Below are positions 49,694 to 59,656 of a stretch of DNA of 64,000 nt, in pieces. The stretch is from Pantoea ananatis LMG 2665. GTDB lineage: Bacteria; Pseudomonadota; Gammaproteobacteria; Enterobacterales; Enterobacteriaceae. Location: NCBI RefSeq assembly GCF_000710035.2, contig NZ_JMJJ01000005.1, forward strand, positions 62,001 to 126,000, given 5' to 3'. Each line of letters opens with the position of its first letter. Position 1 is the stretch's first letter. A program made the position numbers and the translations under genes. Below the pieces are notes generated by a model that made no database searches, had not been told where the DNA came from, and saw nothing but the letters and a program-made list of their open reading frames with translations.

Positions 49694-51403
49694 TCAACCC
49701 GTGTGGGTTTTCACCTCGTCGCGCAGTTCACGACGCAGAATTTTTCCTACATTCGTTTTGGGTAGTTCATCGCGGAACTCAACGATTTTCGGCACTTTGT
49801 AGCCGGTGAGCTGACGACGACAGTGATCGAGCAACTCTTCTTTGGTCAGCGAGGGATCTTTCTTCACCACACAGACCTTCACCGCCTCGCCCGACAGTTC
49901 GCTGGGCACGCCAATCGCAGCCGCTTCGCGCACTTTGGGATGCTGCATCAGAACGTCTTCAATTTCATTCGGATAGACGTTAAAACCTGACACCAGAATC
50001 ATATCCTTTTTGCGGTCCACGATACGGATAAATCCTTCGTGGTCAACGGTAACAATATCCCCGCTGTGGAGCCAGCCATTTTTCAGGACTTCTGCCGTGG
50101 CCTCCGGATGCTGCCAGTAGCCATGCATCACCTGCGGACCCCGGATACACAATTCGCCGGGCTCTCCGGTTGGCACTTCATTGCCGTTTTCATCCAGAAT
50201 GATCACGTCCGTAGAGGGCACCGGTAAGCCAATACTGCCCGTGTGGCAGCTGATGTCATAAGGATTGACGGAGACCAGCGGAGAGCACTCGGTCAGACCG
50301 TAGCCTTCCAGTAAATAGTGGCCGGTGAGTTTTTCCCAGCGCTCAGCGACCGCCTTTTGCACCGCCATGCCGCCCCCGGCAGAGAGGCGCAGGGTAGAAA
50401 AATCGAGTTTGGTAAAGCCATCGTCATTAAGCAGCGCGTTGAACAACGTATTTACGCCGGTAATGGCGGTAAACGGATATTTGGCGATCTCTTTAACAAA
50501 ACCGGGAATATCACGCGGATTGGTGATCAGCAGATTCTGCCCACCCAGCTCAACAAACAGCAAGCCGTTAACGGTCAGCGCAAAGATATGGTAAAGCGGT
50601 AACGCTGTGACAACGCACTCCTTGCCATCCCGTAACAGCTTGCCGTAGGTGGCTTTCGTCTGTTCAAGGTTTGCCTGCATATTCCGGTGCGTCAGCATGG
50701 CACCTTTCGCCACGCCTGTCGTGCCGCCCGTGTATTGCAGAAACGCCAGATCCTCATTACTGACATCCGGGCGCTGATACGGCATTTTCTCTCCGGCTTC
50801 CAGTACGTGGCGAAACGCTATCGCACCCGGCAAATGGTACTTTGGTACCAGTCGCTTCACATACTTCACCACAAAGTTCACAAGGGTGGCTTTGACCGGT
50901 GCAAGCTGGTCGCCCATGCGGGTCAGAACAACGTGTTTGATCGCGGTCTCGCTGACGACTTTTTCTAACGTATGCGCAAAGTTAGAGACAATAACGATCG
51001 CGCTGGCACCGCTGTCATTAAGTTGGTGTTTTAATTCGCGCGGCGTATAGAGTGGGTTGACGTTGACCACGACCATTCCGGCCCGCAAAACGCCAAAGAG
51101 CGCAACCGGATATTGCAGCAGATTAGGCATCATCAGGGCAACTCGGTCGCCCTGTTTCAGTTTCAACTCATGTTGCAGATAGGCGGCAAAGGCCCGACTT
51201 TTTTCGTCCAGTTGGCGATAGGTCATCTTTTGACCCATGTTGTAAAAAGCAGGTTGCCCGGCGTAACGGGAAACGGCCTGCTCAAACAGATCAACCAGAG
51301 AGCGGTAACGATCAGCATTAATTTCGGCAGGGACGTCTGCCGGGTAGCGTTTTAGCCAAACCTTATTCAAGGATTCACCCCGATAATCTTGTTGTGTACT
51401 CAT
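49694..51403 (-). CDS. fadD: Long-chain-fatty-acid-CoA ligase
   Basis: Activates imported fatty acids to acyl-CoA, coupling uptake to beta-oxidation and producing the FadR effector. It has 569 residues from the ATG at 51403 (GAGG at eight bases); a TTG at 51370 that matches the E. coli start would give 558. The AMP-binding signature is in [34 protein letters not shown] and the FACS region [20 protein letters not shown] follow, and the C-terminal catalytic lysine is in [13 protein letters not shown] FadR-type operator lies about 40 bases upstream. Confidence 0.96.
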   Translation of the reverse strand: MSTQQDYRGESLNKVWLKRYPADVPAEINADRYRSLVDLFEQAVSRYAGQPAFYNMGQKMTYRQLDEKSRAFAAYLQHELKLKQGDRVALMMPNLLQYPVALFGVLRAGMVVVNVNPLYTPRELKHQLNDSGASAIVIVSNFAHTLEKVVSETAIKHVVLTRMGDQLAPVKATLVNFVVKYVKRLVPKYHLPGAIAFRHVLEAGEKMPYQRPDVSNEDLAFLQYTGGTTGVAKGAMLTHRNMQANLEQTKATYGKLLRDGKECVVTALPLYHIFALTVNGLLFVELGGQNLLITNPRDIPGFVKEIAKYPFTAITGVNTLFNALLNDDGFTKLDFSTLRLSAGGGMAVQKAVAERWEKLTGHYLLEGYGLTECSPLVSVNPYDISCHTGSIGLPVPSTDVIILDENGNEVPTGEPGELCIRGPQVMHGYWQHPEATAEVLKNGWLHSGDIVTVDHEGFIRIVDRKKDMILVSGFNVYPNEIEDVLMQHPKVREAAAIGVPSELSGEAVKVCVVKKDPSLTKEELLDHCRRQLTGYKVPKIVEFRDELPKTNVGKILRRELRDEVKTHTG

Positions 51404-51439
51404 CGCCGCCTCGACAATCGCATTTGTTAACAATATTTT

Positions 51440-51456
51440 AACTGATTGTACCAGTT
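51440..51456 (-). promoter_or_regulatory. FadR operator upstream of fadD
   Basis: The minus strand reads AACTGGTACAATCAGTT, matching the FadR consensus AACTGGTCnGACCAGTT at 13 of 16 defined positions with both half-sites intact. It sits 37 bases before the fadD start. FadR repression of fadD is established in E. coli, and fadR is in this window. Confidence 0.8.
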
Positions 51457-51520
51457 TGCTCTTCTTGTCATGTTGAGGTTGCGAAGTCCATCACTAAATT
51501 TCGTCTTTGCAGACAATACA

Positions 51521-51556
51521 AATAAAAAGCCCGGCAGCGAGCACCGCTACCGGGCT
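51521..51556 (-). terminator. Terminator of yeaY
   Basis: The minus strand shows AGCCCGGTAGCG pairing with CGCTGCCGGGCT (one mismatch), with a GTGCT loop and a TTTTATTT tail, directly after the yeaY stop. Confidence 0.85.
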
Positions 51557-51574
51557 GAATAAAACAGGTAATGC

Positions 51575-52168
51575 TTACTGTGTCAGGATAGTTTCAACCT
51601 GTGCGGGCCCGCTGTTATACATTCCCCAGTACGGGTTAGGTCCCCAGTAGCCCCCACGATGGCGCGTCGGGCCATACCAAATCCACGGGTCAATGGGCTG
51701 TGGAGGCGCAACAATCTGGCGCGTCAGATGCCAGCGCTGATAGCCACGAACGTCGATGACCACAAACTGATAGGTGGCCTCGCCAATTTTGCCCTGCTCC
51801 GTGCCCTTAATCGTACCGAGCACCGTAACGTACTGATCTTTGACATCCGTCGGATCGACGAAGCCGGGAATGTCGGCATAGATGCGACCCACAGAGCTGG
51901 CGCCCAGTACGGGACGCGCGCCCTCATCCAGCGGCTGCGTCGCTATTTCCAACCGGGTTTTGCCGTTACGGTTGAACACGTTAACCACCTTGCCGCCAAA
52001 GCGCGATTCCTGACCGACATAGATGGCCGGATCTTTCATCACCCGCAATAAGTCCTGCTGGGGCATGGCGGAATTGCCCTTAATATTATCCGGCACTGAA
52101 ACACAACCACTTAAAACCAAGGCGCAGGCCAGTAGCAGACCGGCAACACCGTGACGACGAATTGACAT
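51575..52168 (-). CDS. yeaY: Slp-family outer-membrane lipoprotein YeaY
   Basis: A 197-residue lipoprotein (E. coli YeaY 193). The signal peptide ends in the lipobox LVLSGC with Cys22 as the lipidated residue. The mature part has Slp-family stretches: [36 protein letters not shown] and [19 protein letters not shown]. The C-terminus is rich in Trp, Tyr, Gly and Pro. Slp proteins rise in stationary phase or envelope stress, and E. coli yeaY is reported as sigma-E regulated. The molecular role is unknown. AGGAG precedes the start. Confidence 0.92.
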   Translation of the reverse strand: MSIRRHGVAGLLLACALVLSGCVSVPDNIKGNSAMPQQDLLRVMKDPAIYVGQESRFGGKVVNVFNRNGKTRLEIATQPLDEGARPVLGASSVGRIYADIPGFVDPTDVKDQYVTVLGTIKGTEQGKIGEATYQFVVIDVRGYQRWHLTRQIVAPPQPIDPWIWYGPTRHRGGYWGPNPYWGMYNSGPAQVETILTQ

Positions 52169-52228
52169 GGGTATTCTCCTGAAAGTTGCTGTTTAGAGTG
52201 CTCCGATAACAATAAGTTGCGTCTCGTT

Positions 52229-52927
52229 TCAGCGTCCAGGCAGTTTTTTCCAGGCCACCTCGTTTCTCAGATAGGTGGGTTCTGCGTTTTCAGGCAATAC
52301 CGTCGCGCCCTGCTGCAAAGCGGCGACGGCCAGCGGCAACATATCTTCTGCCGCAGGCAGTTCCACATGGCTGTTAACCAGCTGAAGGGCATGGCCCTGC
52401 TGCAGATCTGGCCAGGCCTGCCAGCCGGTTCCGGCAGTAAACCATTCTCCCTCCAGCGCCTGCATCCGCGTCAAGGCCGCGGCGGGCGACAGTACGCTCT
52501 CGCTCGCTTCACCCTGCCAGTGACCCTGCTCATCACGCTGATACTCGGCCCAGTAGACTTCGCCCATACGAGCATCTATCGCGGTTAATACCCGCGTGGC
52601 GCCGTGCAGCCGCCAGGCGCCCTGCGCCAGCGTGGCCAGCGTAGAGATGCCCGCCATGGGCAACGCAGCGCCCAGTGCCAGCCCCTGAGCGATCCCGATA
52701 CCAATACGCACGCCGGTGAAGCTGCCCGGACCGCGGCCAAATGCCAGCGCATCAAGTTGTGTTAGTTCCAACTGCTGAGACTGCAGCAGTTCTGCCACTA
52801 AGGGTAAAATTCGTTGGGTGTGATCGCGCGGCGCGATCTCAAAGCGCGCATCAATCTGCTGCCCGTTGAGCAGGGCTGCAGAACAGGCTTCTGTCGCTGT
52901 ATCCAGCGCTAAAATTCGGACCGACAT
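52229..52927 (-). CDS. tsaB: tRNA threonylcarbamoyladenosine biosynthesis protein TsaB
   Basis: Scaffold subunit that, with TsaC, TsaD and TsaE, installs t6A at position 37 of ANN-decoding tRNAs; essential in E. coli. It has 232 residues (E. coli 231). The start at 52927 ([19 protein letters not shown]) follows GAGG; the frame extends further upstream without homology. ASKHA-fold landmarks are [29 protein letters not shown] and [14 protein letters not shown]. It lies between yoaA and yeaY, as in E. coli. Confidence 0.95.
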   Translation of the reverse strand: MSVRILALDTATEACSAALLNGQQIDARFEIAPRDHTQRILPLVAELLQSQQLELTQLDALAFGRGPGSFTGVRIGIGIAQGLALGAALPMAGISTLATLAQGAWRLHGATRVLTAIDARMGEVYWAEYQRDEQGHWQGEASESVLSPAAALTRMQALEGEWFTAGTGWQAWPDLQQGHALQLVNSHVELPAAEDMLPLAVAALQQGATVLPENAEPTYLRNEVAWKKLPGR

Positions 52928-52972
52928 AACGACCTCAGAGGATTCAAAAACGGCGCGCATCTTAGCATAAAA

Positions 52973-54883
52973 TTACGCGTCAGGTTGCTGACGAATAAAG
53001 GCAATAGCCTGCGCGATATCCCGCGTGCGTGGAGTGGGCGGCAGGCTGTTAAGAAACAGCGCGCCATAAGGCCGGGATACCAGACGCTGGTCGCAAATCA
53101 CCAGCACGCCACGATCGTCAGTATCGCGAATCAAACGGCCAACGCCTTGTTTCAACGTAATCACGGCGTCGGGCAGTTGCACGTCACTGAAGGGATCGCC
53201 TCCCCGCAAACGGCAGTCTTCCATGCGGGCTTTTAACAGCGGATCCTCCGGTGAGGTAAACGGCAGCTTGTCGATGATGACCAGCGACAGCGCATCGCCA
53301 CGTACGTCCACCCCTTCCCAGAAGCTGCTGGTAGCCACCAGCAGAGCATTGCCCTTTTCGATAAACTGTTTCAGCAGTTGCCCTTTACTGGTTTCGCCCT
53401 GCACCAACACCGGCAACGTCATGGAGGCGCGGAACTCGGCCGCCAGCTCACGCATCATCAGATGTGAGGTACATAAGAAGAAGCAGCGGCCTTTATTTGC
53501 ATCGATCAAGGGCTTCATCATTTTAGCCAGCTGACGTGCGCCGCCAGGACGATTCGGTTCCGGCAGATTGCGGGGAACGCACAGTAATGCCTGCTGTGAG
53601 TAGTCAAACGGACTGCTGAGAATCAAACTCTTCGCCTTGCTCACGCCTAACCGTTCGGCGAAATGGTCCATCTTTTCATCGACGGCCAGGGTCGCTGAGG
53701 TGAAAATCCATGCCGCTTTGCGGTCATCCATCATTTCCCGGAAGCGTTCGGCCACGGATAACGGCGTTAGCGCCAGCACAAAGTGCCGCGATGTGCATTC
53801 ATACCAGTAACTGAATCCCGGTTCGCTGATGGATCGTATGCGCTTCAGTCGCGTACGGTAAAGCGCTGCGCGTTCAAAGGCCGCATCAAGCAGCGCAGAA
53901 CGCCCGAGTGAGAGTTTAATGACGTCATAGCACAGTTCCAGGGCATCATCGAGCAGCGTGAACATGCGCATGATGTTGTTATCACTGAGCAAGTCCCGCA
54001 GATTTCCGCGATAGCCGGGTTCGCCCAGCGCCAGCCGAAAATCCTGAGCGCACTGAGCCAGCCTGTCGGCCGATTTTTGCAGCTGCTGAACGTCACGCAC
54101 TTCGGTGCGATAGGCAATAATGATGTCTTTCGCCAGATCGGCTAACTGACGGCTGGAGATCTGCTGACCGAAATACTGGCTGGCGATATCCGGTAACTGA
54201 TGGGCTTCGTCAAAAATCATGACGTCCGCTTCAGGGATCAGCTCACCGAAGCCCCCCTCTTTCACCACCAGATCGGCAAGAAAAAGATGATGATTGACGA
54301 CGACGACATCGGCATCCATAGCTTTCTTGCGCGCTTTGACGACAAAACACGCTTTATACTGCGGGCAATCGCTTCCCAGACAGTTGTCGTTGGTACTGGT
54401 CACCAGCGGCCATATCGGACTGTCTTCCGTCACGTCTGCACAGGCGCTGATATCGCCGTCGACGGTATGTGAGGCCCAGGCGCGCAGCGTCACCAGGTCG
54501 GTAAGCGACTGAACGCTCAGATCGCCGCCGGTGGCAGACTGCTGATCCATCCGCTCCAGGCACAGGTAGTTAGATCGCCCTTTAAGCAGCGCCGTTTTAC
54601 CGGTAAATTTTAGCGCGTTAGCGATGGTGGGCAAATCGCGAGCATAAAGCTGATCCTGCAAGGCTTTTGAGCCCGTGGAAACAATCACTTTTTTATTGGC
54701 GCGTAACGCCGGTGCCAGGTAGGCATAGGTCTTGCCCGTCCCCGTGCCCGCTTCAACAACCAGCTCACCGCTGCTCTGCACGGCCTCGGTGACAGCCTGG
54801 GCCATTTCACGCTGTGCTTCACGCGGTTTGAACCCCGTAATACGCTTTGCCAGCGCGCCATCTGATGCAAAATCGTCTGCCAC
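52973..54883 (-). CDS. yoaA: DinG-family ATP-dependent helicase YoaA
   Basis: XPD/DinG-type iron-sulfur DNA helicase; in E. coli it binds the polymerase III chi subunit and helps survive replication-blocking damage. It has 636 residues, the E. coli length, when started at the GTG at 54883 (AGAGGA five bases before). Walker A is EAGTGTGKTYAYL. The Fe-S cluster cysteines are in the 150-200 region (CADVTEDSP, NCLGSDCPQYKACF). The DEAH box is MIFDEAHQLPD. Motifs V and VI appear as SFWEGVDVRGD and QGVGRLIRDTDD. Confidence 0.95.
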   Translation of the reverse strand: MADDFASDGALAKRITGFKPREAQREMAQAVTEAVQSSGELVVEAGTGTGKTYAYLAPALRANKKVIVSTGSKALQDQLYARDLPTIANALKFTGKTALLKGRSNYLCLERMDQQSATGGDLSVQSLTDLVTLRAWASHTVDGDISACADVTEDSPIWPLVTSTNDNCLGSDCPQYKACFVVKARKKAMDADVVVVNHHLFLADLVVKEGGFGELIPEADVMIFDEAHQLPDIASQYFGQQISSRQLADLAKDIIIAYRTEVRDVQQLQKSADRLAQCAQDFRLALGEPGYRGNLRDLLSDNNIMRMFTLLDDALELCYDVIKLSLGRSALLDAAFERAALYRTRLKRIRSISEPGFSYWYECTSRHFVLALTPLSVAERFREMMDDRKAAWIFTSATLAVDEKMDHFAERLGVSKAKSLILSSPFDYSQQALLCVPRNLPEPNRPGGARQLAKMMKPLIDANKGRCFFLCTSHLMMRELAAEFRASMTLPVLVQGETSKGQLLKQFIEKGNALLVATSSFWEGVDVRGDALSLVIIDKLPFTSPEDPLLKARMEDCRLRGGDPFSDVQLPDAVITLKQGVGRLIRDTDDRGVLVICDQRLVSRPYGALFLNSLPPTPRTRDIAQAIAFIRQQPDA

Positions 54884-54995
54884 GTATCCTCTCAATTCCG
54901 GCAAAAAACACTGTATATTATGTCAGTCTTTCCCGCCTTAAGGAAATTGCTGACGCGGGCGTCTCCATTATGCTAGCTGGATGCAGGGAATGCCG

Positions 54996-55163
54996 CTAAT
55001 GACTGATATAAAGCGCACCCGCCGCCAGGATCACCCATAAAACCGCCAGCGTGATAAACCCCTGTCTGGCCGTACGCGACATGCCCACAAAAGTTGACAC
55101 CACCACAGACAGCAGCGCCAGTGCGCCAAACATCACCCAAAACAGATATTGCGTATTCGCCAT
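54996..55163 (-). CDS. Small two-span inner-membrane protein (55 aa)
   Basis: A 55-residue frame starting ATGGCGAATACG with AGGAAGAAGG just upstream. It has two clear hydrophobic helices (FWVMFGALALLSVVVSTFVG and ITLAVLWVILAAGALYI) joined by a short basic turn (MSRTARQGF), so both ends should face the same side, probably the periplasm by the positive-inside rule. I do not recognise a named family. It is divergent from yoaB and upstream of yoaA in the same direction. The ribosome site, hydrophobic pattern and length argue for a real gene. Confidence 0.75.
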   Translation of the reverse strand: MANTQYLFWVMFGALALLSVVVSTFVGMSRTARQGFITLAVLWVILAAGALYISH

Positions 55164-55314
55164 GCCTTCTTCCTAGGAGTCCTGAACTGATAAGCGACGT
55201 TTTATACCATTTTTCCGGCCACGATGCGCGACCGACGCCCGCAGGCATTTGCAATGGATGACAATGGCATCGGGAATATGTCAGGCTAGGCGTCCAAAAA
55301 ATAAGGAGAAGATG

Positions 55315-55659
55315 ATGAGCATTACGCGCATTGATCCCGAACATCGTATGTCCGAAGCGGTTGTTCATAACGACACGATTTATTATACCAGCGTGCCTGA
55401 AAACCTTGATGCGGATGCCGAAGCGCAAACCGCCAATGCGCTGGCGGTGATTGACGCCCTGCTTACACGCGTGGGCAGTGACAAAAGCAAAATCCTGGAT
55501 GCCACCATTTTTCTGGTCGATAAAGCTGATTTTGCGGCAATGAACCGCGCCTGGGACGCCTGGGTTTCACCCGGCAATGCCCCAGTGCGCTGCACGGTTC
55601 AGGCAGCCTTAATGAATCCGAAGTATAAAGTCGAAATAAAAATTATCGCCGCGCGTTAA
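55315..55659 (+). CDS. yoaB: RidA/YjgF-family protein YoaB
   Basis: A 114-residue RidA-like protein matching E. coli YoaB. RidA proteins hydrolyse reactive enamine/imine intermediates; this subgroup is not well characterised. The second of two adjacent ATGs (55315) is chosen, six bases after AAGGAG. Landmarks are VPENLDADAEAQT, ILDATIFLVDKADFAAMN, and the RidA-type arginine region APVRCTVQAALMNPKYKVEI. The E. coli neighbour yoaC is missing here. Confidence 0.93.
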   Translation: MSITRIDPEHRMSEAVVHNDTIYYTSVPENLDADAEAQTANALAVIDALLTRVGSDKSKILDATIFLVDKADFAAMNRAWDAWVSPGNAPVRCTVQAALMNPKYKVEIKIIAAR

Positions 55660-55674
55660 CCCCGGTTCCGGGCG

Positions 55675-55860
55675 TCAGCCTTCGTCGTCTTCATCTTCGA
55701 AGCGCGCCCGAATCAGTTCTCCGGTGTGACTTTCACGAATTTCCTGCGCCACCAGGGTTATCGCCTCGCCGCTGGACATGCCCTCTGCCATTAACTGTTG
55801 AATGCGTTCTACCGCGCGTTGCTGCTGGTCGTGTGAAAGTGCGGGTAATCCTGTAATCAT
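55675..55860 (-). CDS. yoaH: UPF0181 protein YoaH
   Basis: A 61-residue protein (E. coli 59) of unknown function. It begins [20 protein letters not shown] and ends in an acidic tail [10 protein letters not shown]. It is convergent with yoaB and divergent from pabB, as in E. coli. Confidence 0.92.
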   Translation of the reverse strand: MITGLPALSHDQQQRAVERIQQLMAEGMSSGEAITLVAQEIRESHTGELIRARFEDEDDEG

Positions 55861-55969
55861 GTTTCACTCCTGCTTTAGGGCTGCCATTATTTCATGGGGA
55901 ACAAACAGGTGCCAGTCAGGAAAAAATATGTCAGTCTAACGGCATTTCTGATGTCAGATTTTGTGCTCA

Positions 55970-57328
55970 ATGAACGTTCAAACTCATAACCTACGTTATT
56001 CTCCTGACGCCCTTACGCACTATTTTTCCCGTATTGCGCATCTGCCATGGGCGATGCTGCTGTCGTCAGGGCACGCCGATCACAGCGATAACCGTTTTGA
56101 TATCCTGACCGCCGATCCCCTTACCACACTGACGACGCGTGGCAGGATAACAGAAATTCGCCATGCACATGGCCATGAAAACAGTGAGGACGATCCTCTC
56201 TCTCTCGTGCAGCACTACTGCAACGCGTTGGGCATCTCCCCAACACGCCATCCGGATTTACCCTTTGTGGGCGGCGCGCTGGGGCTGTTTGGCTATGACC
56301 TGGGACGGCGCTTTGAGCAGTTACCTCAGATCGCCACCGCCGATCTGCAGACGCCGGATATGGCGGTGGGCATCTACAACTGGGCGTTAATTGCCGATCA
56401 TCATCGTCAGACATTGACCCTGGTTGCTGTAGAGGATGTTGCGCAGCGGCTCAGTTGGCTGGAAGGCTGGCCCACACGCGAAAGCGCGCCGTTTTCACTG
56501 ACCAGCGAATGGTCCGCTAACCTCAGCGTTGATGACTACGCGGAACGTTTTCGCAAGGTCCAGGCCTATATCCAGGCGGGTGACTGCTATCAGGTCAACC
56601 TGTCACAGCGCTTCAAGGCCGGTTATCAGGGTGACGAATGGCGTGCGTTCTGCTTGCTGAATCAGGCTAATCGCGCGCCTTTCAGCGCTTTTTTACGCCT
56701 GCCGGAGAGCGCCATTCTCAGCCTTTCCCCCGAGCGCTTTATGGCGCTGGATCAACACGTCATTACGACCCGCCCGATTAAAGGTACGCGCCCGCGTGAC
56801 AGCGATCCGCTGCGGGACGCCGCCCAGGCCGAAAGTCTGCGGACGTCCGCCAAAGACCGGGCAGAGAATCTGATGATTGTCGATCTGCTGCGTAATGATA
56901 TAGGCCGGGTCGCCGTGGCCGGTTCCGTAAGCGTACCCGAACTGTTTGTGGTGGAGCCCTTTCCGGCAGTGCATCATCTGGTCAGCACCGTTCGCGCCAC
57001 GCTGCCCGAAAATCTGCAGGCCTGCGATCTGTTACGCGCCTGCTTTCCCGGCGGTTCGATTACGGGTGCGCCGAAAATTCGTGCAATGGAAATTATCGAT
57101 GAACTGGAACCGCAACGCCGTAACGCCTGGTGTGGCAGCATCGGATATCTGAGTGTGTGTGGTCGGATGGACACCAGTATTACGATTCGTACGTTGATTG
57201 CCGAAGATCATCACCTCTACTGTTCGGCTGGCGGCGGTTTAGTGGCCGACAGCGAGCTGGAATCGGAATATCAGGAAACCCTGGATAAGGTCAGCCGCAT
57301 TTTGCCCGCGCTGGAAAAAGGGGCCTGA
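55970..57328 (+). CDS. pabB: Aminodeoxychorismate synthase component I
   Basis: With PabA, converts chorismate and glutamine to 4-amino-4-deoxychorismate for folate synthesis. It has 452 residues (E. coli 453). The ATG at 55970 (MNVQTHNLRYSPDAL) is chosen over a TTG three codons upstream; the ribosome site is weak either way. HLPWAMLLSSGHADH is near the start. The chorismate-binding domain contains the nucleophilic lysine in TRPIKGTRPRD, then DRAENLMIVDLLRNDIGRVA and GGSITGAPKIRAMEII. The nudL start directly abuts its stop codon. Confidence 0.95.
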   Translation: MNVQTHNLRYSPDALTHYFSRIAHLPWAMLLSSGHADHSDNRFDILTADPLTTLTTRGRITEIRHAHGHENSEDDPLSLVQHYCNALGISPTRHPDLPFVGGALGLFGYDLGRRFEQLPQIATADLQTPDMAVGIYNWALIADHHRQTLTLVAVEDVAQRLSWLEGWPTRESAPFSLTSEWSANLSVDDYAERFRKVQAYIQAGDCYQVNLSQRFKAGYQGDEWRAFCLLNQANRAPFSAFLRLPESAILSLSPERFMALDQHVITTRPIKGTRPRDSDPLRDAAQAESLRTSAKDRAENLMIVDLLRNDIGRVAVAGSVSVPELFVVEPFPAVHHLVSTVRATLPENLQACDLLRACFPGGSITGAPKIRAMEIIDELEPQRRNAWCGSIGYLSVCGRMDTSITIRTLIAEDHHLYCSAGGGLVADSELESEYQETLDKVSRILPALEKGA

Positions 57329-57892
57329 ATGGCGTTGACCCTGGCGGATTTCCGCACCCGCTTTCTGCTGCAGCCCCCTCAGCAACCTACGCAGCCGCTT
57401 TCTGGGCGCCATGCGGCGGTGTTAATTCCCATTGTTGCACGTCAGCAGCCCGGTCTTCTACTGACCCAGCGTTCACACGGGCTGCGTAAGCACGCCGGTC
57501 AGGTGGCCTTTCCCGGTGGCATGCAGGACCCCGAAGATGGTTCGCTGGTCGCTACCGCTTTGCGGGAGGCGCAGGAAGAGGTGGGCATTTCACCCGCTCA
57601 GGTGGAGGTTTTGGGCTGCCTGCCTGCGGTGACCAGCAGCACAGGATTTCAGGTCACGCCTGTGTTAGGCATCATCCCGGACCGCCTGGCGCTGCGCATC
57701 AACCCCGATGAAGTGGTGAGTACTTTTGAAATGCCCCTGACCGAAGCGTTGCGCCTCAGCCGCTACGCAGAGCTTGACTACTACCGCGCCGGTATTCGCC
57801 ATCCTGTGTGGCTGTCGCGCTATCAGGATTACCTGGTCTGGGGCATGACAGCAGGCATTATTCGTTCACTGAGTCAGCAAATTGCGTTTTAG
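57329..57892 (+). CDS. nudL: Nudix hydrolase NudL (probable CoA pyrophosphatase)
   Basis: A 187-residue Nudix protein (E. coli 192). The Nudix box is complete: [20 protein letters not shown] followed by EEVGI. The preceding [14 protein letters not shown] is the UPF0035 CoA-pyrophosphatase signature. It is expected to cleave CoA and derivatives to phosphopantetheine. The ATG abuts the pabB TGA, so translation is coupled. A 186-base gap with sdaA promoter signals follows. Confidence 0.93.
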   Translation: MALTLADFRTRFLLQPPQQPTQPLSGRHAAVLIPIVARQQPGLLLTQRSHGLRKHAGQVAFPGGMQDPEDGSLVATALREAQEEVGISPAQVEVLGCLPAVTSSTGFQVTPVLGIIPDRLALRINPDEVVSTFEMPLTEALRLSRYAELDYYRAGIRHPVWLSRYQDYLVWGMTAGIIRSLSQQIAF

Positions 57893-58078
57893 TTGACGCA
57901 GCTTTCATTTTTAACCCTGTTTACGGGCTTCCGCGCGATCTCACACTATAATTTTTTTTCGTGGTTTTAATTAGTTTATTTCATGCGAAAAGCAGCGCGT
58001 TCATCCTGCTTCGCCGTTTACTATTAGCGCCATAAACTGCCACGGCAGGGTAAGTTTTTTTTGTGAGGAGTGTCACCC

Positions 58079-59443
58079 ATGATTTCGGTTTTTGACATGT
58101 TTAAAGTGGGCATTGGCCCATCCAGTTCTCATACGGTCGGTCCGATGAAAGCGGGTAAGCAGTTTGTGGATCTGTTGTCTGAACAGGGCAAACTGCATGA
58201 GGTGACACGCATCGCCGTCGATGTCTATGGTTCCCTGTCATTGACCGGTAAAGGTCACCATACCGATATCGCTATCATCATGGGCCTGGCGGGTGAGTCA
58301 CCTGACAGCGTAGACATTGATTCCATTCCTGCCTTTATCAAAGACGTGCAGCAGCGGGAACGTCTGCTGGTTGCGAAAGGCGCGCATGAAGTCGATTTTC
58401 CTCGCGAAGGCGGCATGGTCTTCCGCAGCGAGAACCTTTCTCTGCATGAAAATGGCCTGCGCCTGCTGGCGTTTTCGGGCGATCTGCTGGTGTTGTCAAA
58501 GACCTATTACTCCGTTGGCGGCGGCTTCATTGTCGATGAAGAGCATTTTGGTCAGTCTGCGCTGGATGAAGTTTCGGTTCCCTGGCCTTTCCACTCGGCA
58601 AAAGAGTTGTTGTCACACTGCCGTGAAACCGGGCTTTCCCTGTCAGGGCTGGTGATGAAAAATGAACTGGCACTGCATTCGCGTGACGACATTAACGCCT
58701 ATTTCGCAACAATCTGGCAAACCATGCAGGCCTGTATCGATCGCGGCCTGAATACCGAAGGCGTGCTGCCCGGTCCCTTGCGCGTGCCGCGCCGCGCCGC
58801 GTCACTGCGCCGCCTGCTGATCTCCTCTGCCAAGCACTCTAACGATCCCATGGTCGTTATTGACTGGATTAACATGTTTGCTCTGGCGGTAAATGAAGAG
58901 AATGCCGCCGGGGGGCGCGTGGTCACCGCACCAACCAACGGTGCCTGCGGCATCGTGCCAGCCGTGCTGGCCTACTACGACCACTTTATCGAACCGGTCA
59001 CGCCCGATATCTTTATTCGCTATTTTCTCGCCTCCGGCGCGATCGGCATTCTTTATAAAATGAATGCCTCTATCTCCGGTGCCGAAGTGGGCTGTCAGGG
59101 CGAAGTGGGCGTTGCCTGTTCTATGGCTGCAGCCGGTCTGGCGGAACTGTTAGGTGCCAGTCCAGAGCAGGTCTGTGTCGCTGCGGAGATCGGCATGGAG
59201 CACAATCTGGGTCTGACCTGCGATCCCGTGGCGGGTCAGGTCCAGGTGCCCTGCATTGAACGCAATGCCATTGCCTCCGTGAAGGCCATCAACGCTGCAC
59301 GTATGGCCCTGCGCCGCACCAGCGAGCCGCGCGTTTCGCTGGATAAGGTCATTGAAACCATGTACGAGACAGGAAAAGACATGAATGCCAAATATCGCGA
59401 GACCTCCCGCGGCGGACTGGCGATAAAAGTTCAGTGTGACTAA
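58079..59443 (+). CDS. sdaA: L-serine deaminase I
   Basis: Iron-sulfur dependent L-serine ammonia-lyase giving pyruvate and ammonia. It has 454 residues, as in E. coli. The start at 58079 (MISVFDMFKVGIGPSSSHTV) is eight bases after GAGGAG. The N-terminal beta domain has SSSHTVGPMKAG. The catalytic alpha domain has APTNGACGIVPAVLAYY, EVGCQGEVGVACSMAAAG and GLTCDPVAGQVQVPC, with the cysteines that hold the 4Fe-4S cluster. It is followed by a UUCG-type terminator. Confidence 0.97.
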   Translation: MISVFDMFKVGIGPSSSHTVGPMKAGKQFVDLLSEQGKLHEVTRIAVDVYGSLSLTGKGHHTDIAIIMGLAGESPDSVDIDSIPAFIKDVQQRERLLVAKGAHEVDFPREGGMVFRSENLSLHENGLRLLAFSGDLLVLSKTYYSVGGGFIVDEEHFGQSALDEVSVPWPFHSAKELLSHCRETGLSLSGLVMKNELALHSRDDINAYFATIWQTMQACIDRGLNTEGVLPGPLRVPRRAASLRRLLISSAKHSNDPMVVIDWINMFALAVNEENAAGGRVVTAPTNGACGIVPAVLAYYDHFIEPVTPDIFIRYFLASGAIGILYKMNASISGAEVGCQGEVGVACSMAAAGLAELLGASPEQVCVAAEIGMEHNLGLTCDPVAGQVQVPCIERNAIASVKAINAARMALRRTSEPRVSLDKVIETMYETGKDMNAKYRETSRGGLAIKVQCD

Positions 59444-59528
59444 TATTTTTTGAGATTTGTTTCTAACTTTCTGCTTTTTAACCAGTGCATTAGTCAGTCC
59501 TGCCTGCTATAAATATTAACAATGTTAA

Positions 59529-59557
59529 AGCGACCTTCGGGTCGCTCTCCTTTTTTT
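59529..59557 (+). terminator. Terminator of sdaA
   Basis: AGCGACC (59529-59535), loop TTCG, GGTCGCT (59540-59546), CTCC, then seven T. Confidence 0.85.
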
Positions 59558-59656
59558 ATGACCTTTCATTTTACGCTCAGGTCCTAAATTTGCTTCGGGC
59601 CGTGCCGATAACAACCCAGCTATATCTATTTTCTGGTTTTGGGAAGGTGATTCTTG

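Noticed and set aside
54973-55428. 151-codon minus-strand frame over the yoaA-yoaB gap
   Set aside because: It overlaps the better supported 55-residue membrane protein in another frame and runs antisense into yoaB; composition is not protein-like.
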